NCBI GenBank assembly: GCA_030429545.1
Contig: JAUIFF010000021.1
Location: 1-64,000 of the forward strand
Origin: Polyangia bacterium
GTDB taxonomy: Bacteria > Myxococcota_A > Polyangia > Nannocystales > Nannocystaceae
Length of the DNA: 64,000 nucleotides
Reading direction: 5' to 3'
Shown here: one piece after another, positions 45,254 to 55,105 of the stretch
Layout: each line of letters opens with the position of its first letter
Numbering within the stretch: position 1 is the first letter of the stretch
Notes under the pieces: model-generated
What the model saw: only the letters and a program-made list of their open reading frames with translations
What the model was told of the DNA's origin: nothing
The model's database searches: none
Position numbers and translations under genes: made by a program

Positions 45254-46735
45254 GTGACCGAAGTTTCGGTATCGACGATCGCCGCGCGCCTGCTCACCTA
45301 TCTCGAACGTCGGGAGGACCGCAGCCAAAAGGTGGTTGCGTTTGCTTCGCCGGCAGAACTAGAGCAGGCATTTGCGGCGGCGGGTGTGCCCCTCGCACTC
45401 ATGGCAGGTGCTCCGGCCAGCTCGCCAGAGGCGTTGCTCGCCGCCGTCGAGCAGACCCTACACGCGAGTGTGCACACCGGGCATCCTCGGTTTTTCAACC
45501 AAAACTTCGCCGGTGCCGACCCGCTGGCGATCGCCGGTGATTGGCTGGGTGCGGCCGTCCACACGACCGCTGCGACCTACGAAATGGCGCCAGTGTTCAC
45601 GCTGATGGAGCGTGCTCTGATCACGCGGCTCTCCGAGTTGGCCGGACTGCCCGGGGCCGAGGGAATTTTTTGCCCCGGGGGGTCGCTGAGCAACCTCCAC
45701 GCCCTGGTGCTGGCCCGCGACCGCGCTGTGCCGCACGCCCGCAGCCAGGGGGTGGGGGATGCCAGGCTAGTTGCATTTACATCTGCACATGCCCACTACT
45801 CGTTCGAAAAGGCGATGAGCGTCGCGGGCCTCGGTCGCGACAACCTGTGTGTTGTGGCCTGTGATTCGCAGGGGCGGATGTCCCCAGAAGCCTTGAACTC
45901 GGAGATTGAACGCGCCCGCGCAGCCGGCCTCAACGCTTTTTTTGTAAATGCAACCGTTGGCACCACGGTCGTCGGTGCGATCGACCCCTTACCCGAGATT
46001 GCCGAGGTTGCGCAGCGTCACAACCTGTGGATGCATGTCGACGGTTGCCACGGGGCTTCGCTGTTGTTTTCGCCGACCCATCGACACCGGGTTGCGGGCG
46101 TCGAGCAGGCCGATTCGCTGAGTTGGAACCTGCACAAAATGATGGGGCTGACCCAGCAATGCGCGGCGCTATTGGTGCGCCGGCGCGGGGCCTTGGCCGG
46201 GAGCTTTGCCACCGGCGCGGCCTACCTGTTTCAGCGCGAGAAAAACCACCGGGCGCTCGACCTCGGGGACCTGAGCTTTACCTGTGCCCGCCGGGTCGAC
46301 AGCTTTAAGTTGTGGCTTTGCTGGAAGGCCTACGGCGATGCCGGTTTTGCCGCGCGGATCGACCGGGTGATGGCGCTTGCCGACCACCTCCAAAACCGGC
46401 TTGCCGCCGACCCGAGATTTTTGCTCGCGTACCCCCGGTCGTGCTCCAACCTGTGTTTTTGGTGGGTGCCGCCAGGGCTGCGACCGTTGGTGCACCACCC
46501 AAAACATGCATCTGCATCGGTTCGGACCACGCTCGCCCGCCTCGCGCCGGCGATCAAAGACCGGTTGCAACGGGAGGGGAGCCTGATGCTCGGCTTTCAA
46601 GCCATCGACGACCTCCCGCACTTCTTTCGACTGCTCGTGCTCAACCCGCGGGTGACAACCGACGACCTCGACCACGCCCTCGAACTGCTCGACCGCCACG
46701 GTACCGCGGTGGCCCAATCCCATGGATGCGCCTGA
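45254..46735 (+). CDS. Group II pyridoxal-dependent decarboxylase
   Basis: 493 aa, GTG start. SLSWNLHKMMG holds the PLP lysine (Lys295). FCPGGSLSNLHAL, FTSAHAHYSFEKA and WMHVDGCHGASLL are the group II (glutamate / cysteine-sulfinate / diaminobutyrate decarboxylase) motifs. Substrate cannot be assigned. Overlaps an APH-type kinase by 14 nt, suggesting a two-step pathway on an amine. Confidence 0.9.
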   Translation: MTEVSVSTIAARLLTYLERREDRSQKVVAFASPAELEQAFAAAGVPLALMAGAPASSPEALLAAVEQTLHASVHTGHPRFFNQNFAGADPLAIAGDWLGAAVHTTAATYEMAPVFTLMERALITRLSELAGLPGAEGIFCPGGSLSNLHALVLARDRAVPHARSQGVGDARLVAFTSAHAHYSFEKAMSVAGLGRDNLCVVACDSQGRMSPEALNSEIERARAAGLNAFFVNATVGTTVVGAIDPLPEIAEVAQRHNLWMHVDGCHGASLLFSPTHRHRVAGVEQADSLSWNLHKMMGLTQQCAALLVRRRGALAGSFATGAAYLFQREKNHRALDLGDLSFTCARRVDSFKLWLCWKAYGDAGFAARIDRVMALADHLQNRLAADPRFLLAYPRSCSNLCFWWVPPGLRPLVHHPKHASASVRTTLARLAPAIKDRLQREGSLMLGFQAIDDLPHFFRLLVLNPRVTTDDLDHALELLDRHGTAVAQSHGCA

Positions 46736-47684
46736 AGTCATTGCCTGCCAGCGGTTCGGGCTTCGGGTCGAGTCCCTGCGCGACCTCGGTGGATTTGAGA
46801 GTCGGGTGTTTGCGGCCAACCGAGGTGCACTCGCGGTCGTGCTCAAGATCTCACAGCAGTCGCGGATGTCGGTGGCCTACCTGCGCGGCGAGATTGCCCT
46901 GACGACCGCACTTGAGCGCCACGGATTGGTGGTGCCCACGTATGTTGCATCGCGGCGGGGTGCTTGGGTCGAGCTGTTGCCGGCCGGATCGACCGCTACC
47001 GTGCAAACCGTTGTCGCGGGTCGACGCTCGCAGCCCGAAGACGACGGCCCGCAACTGTGGCACTTGCTCGGGAAAACCCTCGGCGAGCTCCACAACGTCA
47101 CCCGGACCTTGCCGCGTGATCGGGTTGTAGGCTCCGAGTTTGCGCGAGCGCGGGTACATGAGGCTGCCCGCATGCGTTTTGCCCACCTACCAGCTGCGGA
47201 CAAAGAGCTCTGTAAGCTCGCGGGGGTTCGAGCCACACAGGTTGCCCACGCGTTTGCGCAAGGCTTCCTGCGTGGACAAACGGGCCTTATCCACGGCGAT
47301 CTGCACCACGGTAACTTTTTTCTCGCCGGTGACCAGCTCGCGGTTTTTGACTTCGATGACTGTGTATACTCATGTTTTGTCCACGACCTGGCCATCTGTC
47401 TGTTTTACACGGTGTCGCGGGGTGGGCGTGACCCATACGATAGGTCCCATGTACACCGGGTTTTAGACCACCTGCACGCCGGGTACAGCGAGGTTGCCAC
47501 ACTGCCGACAGACTGGCTCTCGGACCTCGGGCTTTGGATCGCGCTGCGGGAGATCGAGCAATACACCATGATTCGTCACGCCCTCGCCCCGGAGGAATAC
47601 AGCCCGTGGGTCGCGCGTTTTATGCATCACCGCCGTGAACGCTTGCTCAGCCAGCAGCCCTATCTCGACCTGCCCCGGGCCTAG
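46722..47684 (+). CDS. APH/ChoK-like small-molecule kinase
   Basis: 320 aa. Catalytic loop HGDLHHGNF (His191-Asp193-Asn198) and metal-binding DFDD (210-213) of the aminoglycoside phosphotransferase/choline-kinase fold; an N-lobe Lys is in VVLKISQQS. Translationally coupled to the PLP decarboxylase. Likely phosphorylates a small hydroxyl or amine compound related to that pathway; antibiotic resistance is only one option. Confidence 0.85.
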   Translation: MDAPEVIACQRFGLRVESLRDLGGFESRVFAANRGALAVVLKISQQSRMSVAYLRGEIALTTALERHGLVVPTYVASRRGAWVELLPAGSTATVQTVVAGRRSQPEDDGPQLWHLLGKTLGELHNVTRTLPRDRVVGSEFARARVHEAARMRFAHLPAADKELCKLAGVRATQVAHAFAQGFLRGQTGLIHGDLHHGNFFLAGDQLAVFDFDDCVYSCFVHDLAICLFYTVSRGGRDPYDRSHVHRVLDHLHAGYSEVATLPTDWLSDLGLWIALREIEQYTMIRHALAPEEYSPWVARFMHHRRERLLSQQPYLDLPRA

Positions 47685-47789
47685 ATATTTGGCTATACAT
47701 GTTGTCGGTGGGCAAGTCCCTAGCGATGGCGTACACGCCAGTGGTATGCTTGTGGCGGTGTTCGACCCCATGTTTACGCAGGATCTCAC

Positions 47790-48008
47790 GTGAGTGAGCC
47801 AGCCGCACCGGCCCGCCGTCCGCAGCCCGGACTTGTCAGGCGAGTGCTCGCCAGGCTGCGCACGCTCGCGGCCCTGTGCTTGCATTTTGTCCACCCAACC
47901 CGGTTTGTGTTGATCCCCATGCTCGTGGTGTTGTTGTGTGCCGCAGTTTTGTTGTGGCTCACGGGCGGCTTGGCCTACGTCGCCCCGTTTGTCTACGCAT
48001 TGTTCTAG
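47790..48008 (+). CDS. DUF5989 small membrane protein
   Basis: 72 aa. A basic N-terminal half is followed by one hydrophobic helix and the conserved end AYVAPFVYALF. DUF5989 proteins often accompany carbamoyltransferase/SxtJ genes, but none is present here. Confidence 0.72.
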   Translation: MSEPAAPARRPQPGLVRRVLARLRTLAALCLHFVHPTRFVLIPMLVVLLCAAVLLWLTGGLAYVAPFVYALF

Positions 48009-48031
48009 CAATGCCGTTATGCTCGCCGGCA

Positions 48032-49075
48032 ATGTCCCTCCTGCGACAGCTCGCATTTGGCTCCGCGCTTGCGGTATGCGCCTGCTCGACCGGCCCGAGC
48101 GCGACCGCTGGCGTCGAGCCTCCTCGCCCAGCGGGGCTTTCATTGCGAGGTTTGCACCTAGGTGCGGACGGTAGTGTATGGGCCAGTGGTGGTAAATTTG
48201 TTGTTCATACAAATTTATCGCTGGTGCCCGTTGACACAACCGAGCTCGCTGTTGATGCCCCCGTTGACCTGCGGGACATCCACGCCTTTGATGGCCAACA
48301 CGCTGTTGCCCTCGCTGCCGGTCCGGGCGTGCAGTCGCGACTGTTTCGCACACAAGACGGTGGCGAACATTGGCAAATCACCTATCAAAATACCGATGAG
48401 GAGGGGTTTTTTGATGCCATGACCTGGGACGCCAGTGGCCGTGGTGTGGTGATTGGCGACCCCGTGGGGGGCCGTTTTACCCTGCTTGAATCGCGCGACT
48501 TTGGTCGTAGCTTTCACCCGTTTCCGGAACTCGCGCGCCCGGTTGCCCTACCAGGCGAGCACTTGTTTGCCGCCAGCGGGACGTGTCTTGCCGGGCATGA
48601 CTCGGTGTTGTGGTTTGGCACGGGCGGCAGTCACAGCCGGGTGTTGCGTTCACTCGACGGCGGTCGCAGTTGGACCGAGCACAATGTCCCGATCATGAGT
48701 GGGGATGCGGGGGCAGGGGTGTTCTCGGTGGCGTTTGCCGATGCCGCTCGCGGGATTGCGGTTGGCGGAAATTACCAAAGCCCCGATGCCACGCTGGCGA
48801 CAGCTGCATGGACCGACGACGGTGGCCAGACCTGGCATCCCCCGGTTGGGCGCGGACCATCGGGCTATCGCTCGGCCGTGGCGATCGGTCCCAGCCGCGC
48901 GGGGAATGGCTCGATCGCCATTGCCGTGGGTACCAATGGTGCCGATTTTTCGCGGGACTTCGGGCGAACGTGGCAGCCAGTTGAGGCGCCACCGCTGCAC
49001 GCCATTGTCATTTCCAAAGGTCAGCAGGCGATTGCCAGTGGGCCCGAGGGGCGCTTGGCCGTGTTGAGTTGGTAG
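48032..49075 (+). CDS. YCF48/BNR-repeat lipoprotein
   Basis: 347 aa from ATG 48032 (ATG 48011 in frame is the alternative). Signal peptide ends in AVCAC. Beta-propeller with repeated Asp-box-like motifs: RTQDGGEHW, SRDFGRSF, RSLDGGRSW, WTDDGGQTW and SRDFGRTW. These are the marks of BNR/YCF48-type propellers. Extracytoplasmic, ligand unknown. Confidence 0.85.
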   Translation: MSLLRQLAFGSALAVCACSTGPSATAGVEPPRPAGLSLRGLHLGADGSVWASGGKFVVHTNLSLVPVDTTELAVDAPVDLRDIHAFDGQHAVALAAGPGVQSRLFRTQDGGEHWQITYQNTDEEGFFDAMTWDASGRGVVIGDPVGGRFTLLESRDFGRSFHPFPELARPVALPGEHLFAASGTCLAGHDSVLWFGTGGSHSRVLRSLDGGRSWTEHNVPIMSGDAGAGVFSVAFADAARGIAVGGNYQSPDATLATAAWTDDGGQTWHPPVGRGPSGYRSAVAIGPSRAGNGSIAIAVGTNGADFSRDFGRTWQPVEAPPLHAIVISKGQQAIASGPEGRLAVLSW

Positions 49076-49142
49076 TCGCCGACCAAGGTTTTCGCAGGCG
49101 GGGCTGACCAAGCTACTTGTGTGTGCATGTTGCTCAGGCGAC

Positions 49143-49619
49143 CTAGCTCGGCACCCGCGTGTATTCGCATTCCATGTGGGGGCGCCAGGTTTTGCCGTCT
49201 TCGGACTTCTCAATCACAAACCGGTAGCGATCGCGCGACGCCAGTCGGTGGATGTAGCGGGTGAATCCCTTGGCTGAGCGACGCATAAACACCAGCTGCT
49301 CGTTGGCGTAGCGGCCCTCGACCGGATTGGCCGGGCCGCCGCCACCGCGCGAGTCAAACCAGTACATCGTGAAGCATCCGCGACCTTCGTCCCAACCGTA
49401 GATCCCGTGTCCGCGAAAATGTTGGTACGAGGGATTGTCTTCGCGGTACTCGGAAATCAGGAAAAAGCCACCGAGGTCCATCCGCATCTCGAGCGAACCA
49501 CGCCGCATCTCGGGGTCACCACGGTCGCTGTAGCGTCGCTCCTCGCCATGCCACGAGCCGACAAAAGCTTCGAGTTGGCGGTGGGATTCGGCGGGGCTCG
49601 GGAGGTCGATACAATCCAT
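49143..49619 (-). CDS. DUF1579 family protein
   Basis: 158 aa from ATG 49619. LEAFVGSWHGEER, MRMDLGGFFLISEYRE, GHGIYGWDEGRGCFTMYWFD and EKSEDGKTW follow the DUF1579 lipocalin-like pattern. Function unknown. Ends 66 nt after the gene at 48032-49075, converging with it. Confidence 0.8.
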   Translation of the reverse strand: MDCIDLPSPAESHRQLEAFVGSWHGEERRYSDRGDPEMRRGSLEMRMDLGGFFLISEYREDNPSYQHFRGHGIYGWDEGRGCFTMYWFDSRGGGGPANPVEGRYANEQLVFMRRSAKGFTRYIHRLASRDRYRFVIEKSEDGKTWRPHMECEYTRVPS

Positions 49620-49685
49620 GGTGATGCAAGGAAGTTGAGCGGAAGCATTCTTACGCAATTTCCCGGCGATCATCAAACGCATGCA

Positions 49686-50717
49686 CTAGTCAAAACCGAT
49701 ACAAACCTTACCAAAGTGGCGTTGAGCGGCCATGTGTTCAAAGGCTTTCGGTGCATCTGCAAATGAAAACACGCGGTCGACAACCGGGTGAATCTGGTGA
49801 TGTTCAAGTGCCCGGAGCATTGCTGAAAACCCTGCTCGATGGCCAACAAACACACCTTGGACGCGGATCTGCTGCATCAGCACGGGCGTGACATTGAGTT
49901 TGTCGGCACCCCCAGAAAGTACGCCAATCATGCTGATCGTCCCACCTGCTCGTACCGCTCGCAGTGATTGTTGAAGGGTCCCCGCGCCCCCAACCTCGAC
50001 CACATGATCGACGCCCCGACCCCCCGTGAGCTGGCGCGCACGTTTCCCCCATTTGGGTTGCTCGCGGTAGTTGATGGTTTCCCATGCACCTAGTTTTCTT
50101 GTGCGTACAAGCTTCTCGTCGCTGCTCGAGGTCGCTAGCACCCGGGCGCCGAGGGCCGTGGCGAATTGTAGGGCAAAAAGGGACACCCCGCCGGTGCCCT
50201 GGACCAACACGGTGTCTCCGGCCCGGACTGCGCCGTGGGTGACGAGGGCACTCCAGGCCGTCAACGCGGCACAGGGGAGGGTGGCAGCCTCGGCATCCGA
50301 GAGATAGTCTGGAACCGCGATCACGCCGTCAGCTGGCAACACCACGTAGTTGGCGAGCATGCCAGACAATGGCCCCCCGAGGGTGTGCTTGGTGACATCG
50401 CCCGGAATGTCGCCGGCGTACCAGCCCTGGGCAAACAGCGACGCGACACGGGTACCGACCATGGCTTCGTCGACGCCAGGGCCAGTCGCGACAACTTCCC
50501 CGACCCCGTCAGAAAGCGGCACCAACGGCAGGGGCTGGCGGGGGTTGTACTCGCCGCGGACCATCATGAGGTCGCGGTAGTTGAGGCTGGCGGCCCGGAC
50601 TTTTAAAAGGACGTGGCCGGGCCCAACCGCGGGCATGGGCCCGGTGGTGTGGCGGAGGTTTTGCAGGCCGAACGAGCCGTCGACAACGACGGCGTGAACC
50701 GAGTCGGGGAGGGACAT
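49686..50717 (-). CDS. MDR-family zinc-type alcohol dehydrogenase / quinone oxidoreductase
   Basis: 343 aa. GroES-like N-terminal domain (HVLLKVRAASLNYRDLMMVRG) and Rossmann domain with VLVQGTGGVSLFALQFA. No structural zinc Cys cluster is seen, so it is nearer the NADPH:quinone reductase branch. Substrate unknown. Confidence 0.9.
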   Translation of the reverse strand: MSLPDSVHAVVVDGSFGLQNLRHTTGPMPAVGPGHVLLKVRAASLNYRDLMMVRGEYNPRQPLPLVPLSDGVGEVVATGPGVDEAMVGTRVASLFAQGWYAGDIPGDVTKHTLGGPLSGMLANYVVLPADGVIAVPDYLSDAEAATLPCAALTAWSALVTHGAVRAGDTVLVQGTGGVSLFALQFATALGARVLATSSSDEKLVRTRKLGAWETINYREQPKWGKRARQLTGGRGVDHVVEVGGAGTLQQSLRAVRAGGTISMIGVLSGGADKLNVTPVLMQQIRVQGVFVGHRAGFSAMLRALEHHQIHPVVDRVFSFADAPKAFEHMAAQRHFGKVCIGFD

Positions 50718-50781
50718 GGCGGCAACCTAACAGATCGCGGGCCCGACCCACTACCCATCGCCTCACTGCTCGTGGCGGTTG

Positions 50782-51600
50782 CTAAAACCCGATATCCATG
50801 CAGTTACAACTGCCCTCGGCTTCGCAGTTGGCCGGGGCCGCGGGATTGGCTTCGGCCAGCGACAGGGCAATGCTGCGGGCAGGGTCTTGGGGCCGGGTTT
50901 CGATCAGACTAAACAGCTCACTCGAGCTGTGCGAACCGGCGGCGATAAGCGAGGCATCTTCGTTTTTCAAAAACGGGATCATGACCGTGGCTTCGCCGCT
51001 ATAGGGCCCACCACCGATGGTCAGGGGCCCAAGGTCGACCTGCACCGGATCGATCCACTTGCACAGGCTCTTGTCGAACTTGCCAAACACATCCGACGGG
51101 CACGAGCCGCCGGTGACGTCGTTGAACCACAACACCGGGGCGGCCTCGCAGGACACGCTCATGTCTTCGCCGGTGGTGCAGCGCGACAGCGACTTGAACG
51201 CGTAGGGACTGTTGGACAGGCACGGGTGAATGCAGGCGGCGAGGGTGATAGGCACGCTGTCACCGGGTTGGACGGCGGTGGGCATGCACACGGTGCCGCG
51301 AAAAAACGGAACTTCGGTGGGGCCGACATCGCCGCTGGCTTCGGCCGTGCAGTCGTCCTCGCCTTCGCACATCACCGGGCCCTCCGAGTCAGAACCGTAG
51401 CCATCGCTTTCGCTCCACGACGAGGAGTCGGTCTCGACACAGCTGTCATCGTCAAACGCACACTTCAGCAACATCGTCCGCGACTCACAGCCGGGGAGCA
51501 CAAGCACCAGACAGGCGCCCATTGCCAACAGCCCACCTGCGTTGGCAAGCAAGCCGCGATTGTGAGGGCGCACGGTTGTCGTCGAGTTGTTCGTGTCCAT
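50782..51600 (-). CDS. Hypothetical cysteine-rich lipoprotein
   Basis: 272 aa from ATG 51600. Signal segment ends in LPGC. Acidic Ser/Asp/Glu linker to about residue 90, then about ten cysteines in the C-terminal domain, ending in EGSCNCMDIGF. No family recognised. Probably surface exposed with disulfides. Confidence 0.72.
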   Translation of the reverse strand: MDTNNSTTTVRPHNRGLLANAGGLLAMGACLVLVLPGCESRTMLLKCAFDDDSCVETDSSSWSESDGYGSDSEGPVMCEGEDDCTAEASGDVGPTEVPFFRGTVCMPTAVQPGDSVPITLAACIHPCLSNSPYAFKSLSRCTTGEDMSVSCEAAPVLWFNDVTGGSCPSDVFGKFDKSLCKWIDPVQVDLGPLTIGGGPYSGEATVMIPFLKNEDASLIAAGSHSSSELFSLIETRPQDPARSIALSLAEANPAAPANCEAEGSCNCMDIGF

Positions 51601-51833
51601 CCCCGACAGTGTAGGACGGTTCGGGTAGATCCGGGGAAAGACCCGCAAAACCTCACATCGCGGCGAGCAAGGGTCGGGGGATCGTAGCGACAGGTCGTGG
51701 GGTCGAAGCCTCACCCCCAAGACTCGCACGCGCATCATCAGGTAAGCGGCCCCGCGTCCGGATGCCTGAGCCCCGTAGCAAACGCCGGCGCCGCTGCCTT
51801 GTTCGCGCTCCACCTAGTCGATAGGTTCGGTGC

Positions 51834-52658
51834 ATGGGCACGGATCTCTACTCTGTCAGGGTGACGCGGCTGGCTGAAACGAGCGATGTTTTTCCCCGCT
51901 GCCGCGACGACATCTCGGGGCGGGTCCTTCAGGCGAAGAAGGTGCGCGGCCGAAGCAAGCTCAGGGGAGAGGAGGCCTTCGCGCGGGCGATGGCGTGCGT
52001 TCGCGAGGAGGGGGCCGAGGCGGGGGTTCGGCTGCTCTTTGACCTGCTTTGCAACAACCCGAAGACGCCCCACACCAACGTCTTTCACGACTGGCCCACA
52101 CCTGTGCCCTGTGACAGTTTCGACGCTTGGCGCGCGCACTTCAACCCGAAGAAGACGAGCGGGAATCTCAAGTGGCGGACCAAGCAGGCGAAGATCGTCG
52201 CGCGCGACCTAGATGAGGCACTCAAAACGGAGGATCCCTTTGCCCTGCTCGTTGGCCGCTACGAGATCGCGTTTCACCGGTGCTTGTGGCTGGCTCAGAA
52301 CACCGCGCGCTTGGCCTTCGCCGATTGCTTCGCGCCCGTGAGCGCGGCGGAGGTGACCCTTTACATCGAAGATATCTACAGCCAAGGCCGTGAGGTCGGG
52401 ATGCCGGCCCTTGGCACTGTGGACGCGCGGATGGATCGCTTCGCGGCCCAACTGGTGCGCGACCGTGACTACTTCGCATCGCCGATCTTCAAACGATACG
52501 GCGATATCATGAACGCCGCGTCGGTGGCCGGCGAGCTCGTTTTAGGTGTTGAACAAACGGAGTGGAAGCGGCGGACGGGACTGCTCCGGGTAGCGATGCA
52601 CAGTCGCTGGCTCGGGGAGCTCAAGGAGGGGGACGAGTACCGCTCCCGCGCGTCGTGA
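51834..52658 (+). CDS. Orphan hypothetical protein, possibly acquired
   Basis: 274 aa, ATG start. Mixed helical soluble protein with no motif I recognise (FHDWPTPVPCDSFDAWRAHF, LTLYIEDIYSQG-type segments). Codon choice appears to use AAG, GAG and CGC more evenly than neighbours. It contains no TGYANNTRCA site, which is weak evidence at this length. No partner gene. Horizontal gain is an inference. Confidence 0.6.
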   Translation: MGTDLYSVRVTRLAETSDVFPRCRDDISGRVLQAKKVRGRSKLRGEEAFARAMACVREEGAEAGVRLLFDLLCNNPKTPHTNVFHDWPTPVPCDSFDAWRAHFNPKKTSGNLKWRTKQAKIVARDLDEALKTEDPFALLVGRYEIAFHRCLWLAQNTARLAFADCFAPVSAAEVTLYIEDIYSQGREVGMPALGTVDARMDRFAAQLVRDRDYFASPIFKRYGDIMNAASVAGELVLGVEQTEWKRRTGLLRVAMHSRWLGELKEGDEYRSRAS

Positions 52659-52741
52659 CACCGGCCTTCGACGGGTGGGGCGAAGGCCTCAAGACATCGG
52701 CGCCGGTGGTGTTTACCGGCAAACCTCTGCACAATCGCGCC

Positions 52742-53998
52742 ATGCCCCGAACGCTACAGTTTTACTACGACGTCGTGTGCCCCTACGCCTACCTCGCGTC
52801 ACTGCGCGTCGAAGAGTTGGCGGCACGCGCGGGCGTCGAGCTGAGCTGGCATCCAATTTTGCTCGGCGGCCTGTTTCGCAACATCGGCCAAGACCCCGAC
52901 CCGAATCGCAAAATGAACCCCAACAAGGCCCGGCTCAACCTCCTCGATATGCACCGGTGGGCCGACTACTACGGGTTCGAGCTCGAGATGCCGGCGCAAC
53001 ATCCACGCCGCTCGGTGTCGGCGATGCGGCTGTTGGTGGGCACGCCTGTGCAGCGGCGGCCGGCCCTGTCGCATGCGTTGTACCGGGCCTATTGGGTCGA
53101 GGGTCGAGATATCGCCGACCGCGAGGTGCTGGCACAGATCGCCGGCAACCACGGGGTCGATGCTGCGGTGATCGACAGCCAACAGGCCCGCGACGGTTTG
53201 TTTGCATCTACACAAGAGGCCGCCGACCTCGGGGCGTTTGGCGTGCCGACATTTGTCCTCGATGGCCACATGTGGTGGGGACAAGACCGGATGCACCTCG
53301 TTGCGCAGGCGCTCGGGCTGCGCGAGGCAGATGGCTTGCCACACGCGCCCCAAGACCGCAGCGGTATGGCCAAGACCCCCGCGGCACCGGGGACCAAAGT
53401 CACGTTTTTTCACGACTTCTCGAGCCCGTTTAGCTATCTCGCCCAAACCCAGCTCGACCGTGTGGTGCAGGCCTGCGGGGCCGAGGTCGAGTATGTGCCG
53501 ATTCTGCTAGGTGCCCTGTTTCGCCAGCTCGACACACCCGATGTGCCGCTACTGGCCATGCCGCCCAATCGTCGTACATACATCGGTCGCGACCTCCACG
53601 ATTGGGCCGCCCATTGGGGCGTTGACTTTCGCTTTCCCGACCACTTCCCGTTGCGCACGGTGTTGCCGCTGCGTGTCGCCGTGGCCGAGCCGCGGACAAC
53701 CGCAGCCGTTTATCGGGCGGCCTGGGCCGACAACCAGGCGATCGACAACCCCGAGGTGCTTGCGAGCGTGTTGCAGGCGGCCGGGTTTGATGCCCAAAAA
53801 CTGCTGGCCGCGGCCCAGACCCAACCGGTCAAGGATGCGTTGCGGGAAAACACCGAGCGCGCGCGCGTGGCCGGTGCCTGTGGTGTGCCGACCTATGTCG
53901 TGCACCGCCCGGGCAAGCCCGACGAAGTCCTCTGGGGGCAAGATCGCCTCGAACTACTGGCGGCGTTTTTGCAGGGGCGCGACCTAGGCGGGTTGTAG
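52742..53998 (+). CDS. Tandem DsbA-fold / 2-hydroxychromene-2-carboxylate isomerase-like protein
   Basis: 418 aa from ATG 52742. Two homologous domains: residues about 1-200 (LQFYYDVVCPYAYLASLRVE to FGVPTFVLDGHMWWGQDR) and about 220-410 (VTFFHDFSSPFSYLAQTQLD to CGVPTYVVHRPGKPDEVLWG). Each has the HCCA isomerase hallmarks: an S/P-Y-L active-site helix and a cis-Pro loop with GVPT. The Ser of the family is Cys-Pro in domain one and Ser-Pro in domain two. Normal members are single-domain glutathione-dependent enzymes of about 200 aa. Confidence 0.83.
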   Translation: MPRTLQFYYDVVCPYAYLASLRVEELAARAGVELSWHPILLGGLFRNIGQDPDPNRKMNPNKARLNLLDMHRWADYYGFELEMPAQHPRRSVSAMRLLVGTPVQRRPALSHALYRAYWVEGRDIADREVLAQIAGNHGVDAAVIDSQQARDGLFASTQEAADLGAFGVPTFVLDGHMWWGQDRMHLVAQALGLREADGLPHAPQDRSGMAKTPAAPGTKVTFFHDFSSPFSYLAQTQLDRVVQACGAEVEYVPILLGALFRQLDTPDVPLLAMPPNRRTYIGRDLHDWAAHWGVDFRFPDHFPLRTVLPLRVAVAEPRTTAAVYRAAWADNQAIDNPEVLASVLQAAGFDAQKLLAAAQTQPVKDALRENTERARVAGACGVPTYVVHRPGKPDEVLWGQDRLELLAAFLQGRDLGGL

Positions 53999-54001
53999 CC
54001 G

Positions 54002-55104
54002 GTGTGGCTCGCCTGGGAAAAGGCCCGGCTGCAGGCCTGGGTCGATAGCTTGCCGATGAGCGACGGGCCCTATGCCGCGGCCGTTCGGGCGTCACTGCAG
54101 GCTCCCAAAACCAGCACCCGGGGGGCACGCCGCAAACTATCTGACGATGCATGCAAATCCGGGCCGCAGGAGCTGTTTACGCCGGTGCACAGCTATCTCA
54201 AACAGCTGCCGATGTTGGCTCCGAGCTGGCAGCATGGCGTACTCACGTGTTTGCACCTTGTGCCCTACGCCTATGACGTTCGGGTGACATCGGCCCATGT
54301 CGACGCGCTCAAAAATTTGCTGATGCAACCAGTTTGTCAATTTTTACAGGAACTCGAAGTCCCGTGGAGTCTGCATGCCGAGAACGCCGCGTGGATGCCA
54401 ACTGTGGCGGGGACCCTGTGTCGGGCCGGTGTTCGCCTTCGAGTGCTGCGGATAGGGCATAGTGAGCGGGTTTTGGCGCTTCACGACATTCGCCGCCCGT
54501 CGGCACGCCAGCGGCGACGGATCGAGCTTGCACAGGTGTTTGGAGATGCGGCGGCTGAGATCGTGAACCCTCGCCGTGGGCTTTTGTTTGCATGTGCATT
54601 CAATCTCGCCCTGCCGCTGTGGCAGGCAGGCCCGGCCGACAATCCCACCCGCCACATTCAGCTCGAAACAGCCCTGGGCAAGGCGCCGTTGTCGGCCAAG
54701 TCGCTCACACTCGTGGCCCGCGGGCTGTGGGACCGGTCGAGCCGGGTGCGTGCGCGGGCATTGTTGGGGCTTTCGCAGGTTGGGCTCGGCGCTGCCGCGT
54801 TGATGCCAGATTTATTGCGTATGCAGCTATCCAACGCAGATCACCGCGAGTTGCTGCACGACCAGCTCACCCAACTCGGGAACAACCGCGCGGTTGTTGG
54901 GGCGATGGCCGAACGCCTGCGACCCGACAACCGGCCCACCTGCGATGGCTGCAACACACGCGCATGCCGACGGCCGCGGGCGCCTGTGGGATGTTGCGGC
55001 GGGCCCTGGCGATTGTCCCGGTGCCGCTTGAATTTGGTTCGGTGCCGCCACAGTGGCAACGTCAGATCTGGCGTGATGTGTTGCGACACCTCGAGCAACT
55101 TTGA
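54002..55104 (+). pseudogene. HEAT-like helical protein, probable frameshift near 54930-54960
   Basis: The GTG-started frame from 54002 encodes plausible helical sequence for about 315 residues, up to VGAMAERLRPDN. It then becomes Cys/Arg-rich and unconvincing. Another frame takes over with a natural end (AIVPVPLEFGSVPPQWQRQ and a stop at 55104). A one-base change in between would restore a ~367-aa protein. It starts 3 nt after the double HCCA gene. Either a sequencing error or a real lesion. Family unknown. Confidence 0.55.
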
Positions 55105-55105
55105 C

